Positions 63,849 to 64,000 of a stretch of 64,000 nt of DNA are shown in pieces. Position numbers and translations under genes: made by a program. The stretch comes from Acidimicrobiaceae bacterium (GTDB lineage Bacteria > Actinomycetota > Acidimicrobiia > Acidimicrobiales > RAAP-2). Under the pieces are notes generated by a model, which did no database searches, was not told where the DNA came from, and saw nothing but the letters and a program-made list of their open reading frames with translations. Where the stretch lies: positions 1 to 64,000 of the forward strand of contig DAHVAJ010000061.1 in NCBI GenBank assembly GCA_027314705.1, in the 5' to 3' direction. The first letter of the stretch is position 1. Every line of letters starts with the position of its first letter.

Positions 63849-63864
63849 GCCGGCCGGGTCCCGG

Positions 63865-64000
63865 TCACTCCCGGTAGCGCACGGCCATGAGGGTGAGCCC
63901 GTGGGGCGGGGCGGGCTGGGCGGCCCGGGCCCGGTCGGCCGACACCAGGATGGCGGGAACGTCGGCCGGTCGCAGTCGGCCGCGACCCACGGCGACCAGG
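63865..64000 (-). CDS. truA: tRNA pseudouridine synthase A, C-terminal end
   Basis: Only the last 44 codons are inside the window. They read ...[22 protein letters not shown], then [12 protein letters not shown] and TGA. The ending AxPxHGLxLxxVRY is typical of TruA, and truA normally precedes rplM in actinobacteria. The rest of the gene lies beyond position 64000. Confidence 0.85.
   Translation of the reverse strand, partial: LVAVGRGRLRPADVPAILVSADRARAAQPAPPHGLTLMAVRYRE

Overview
The window is about 64 kb of very GC-rich chromosome from an actinobacterium. Features that point this way are WhiB regulators, an UPF0182 membrane protein, a TIGR03704-type methylase, a decaprenylphosphoryl-arabinose operon, an Sdh1-like succinate dehydrogenase, and the block truA-rplM-rpsI-glmM-glmS-acpS-nnr-alr-udg-tsaE-tsaB-rimI-tsaD-groES-groEL. 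The gene set and the acidic-tailed protease carrying PPDDRLWRHPSE suggest Acidimicrobiia; this placement is inference. Almost everything is housekeeping DNA with very short gaps. No prophage, transposase, CRISPR array or defence island was seen.

Layout. Positions 1-3.1 kb are the least ordered: a universal stress protein fragment, a frameshifted beta-helix-like gene and about 1.3 kb without genes, ending at an initiator tRNA gene with its terminator. Positions 3.2-13.8 kb hold envelope and division genes: UPF0182, a DivIVA-domain protein with a phage MuF-like zinc-knuckle tail, a Lon/PDZ protease, a HEAT-repeat protein, an MreB-like actin, an HtrA-like membrane protein and a zincin-like protein. 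Positions 14-19 kb hold two WhiB genes around a formiminotransferase, then a VWA/MoxR pair. Positions 19.4-23.6 kb are a succinate dehydrogenase operon. Positions 23.6-27.5 kb are small accessory genes, including an MgtC-family pseudogene and a membrane protein behind a DosR-like box.

Positions 27.5-37.5 kb hold central metabolism (mdh, metF, folD, purH, purN, sucC, sucD, a B12-binding mutase subunit). Positions 37.6-41 kb are a ubiA-dprE1-dprE2 operon for decaprenylphosphoryl-arabinose, followed by ppk2 and a phosphodiester-glycosidase-like gene. Positions 43.8-50 kb hold pcrA, guaA, guaB3 and a Nudix hydrolase. Positions 50-64 kb hold groEL/groES with CIRCE, the tRNA t6A genes (tsaD, tsaB, tsaE) with rimI, uracil-DNA glycosylase, alr, nnr, acpS, glmS, glmM, rpsI, rplM and the end of truA.

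Two organisational themes recur. Genes inside operons overlap by 4 nt (ATGA, GTGA, TTGA and possibly CTGA). About 18 first-in-operon genes carry a TAnnnT hexamer (TAGGCT, TAGCCT, TAGCGT, TATCCT and similar) 6-9 nt before an ATG or GTG, without a Shine-Dalgarno, which is the layout of leaderless transcripts. The strongest observations for follow-up are the DivIVA-MuF fusion, the DosR-like box before a kinase-like protein without an ATPase domain, the Cys/His motif in the SdhC-like subunit, the DprE1 with Ala at the benzothiazinone-target Cys, the CTG start candidate and a 19-bp repeat array upstream of purN.
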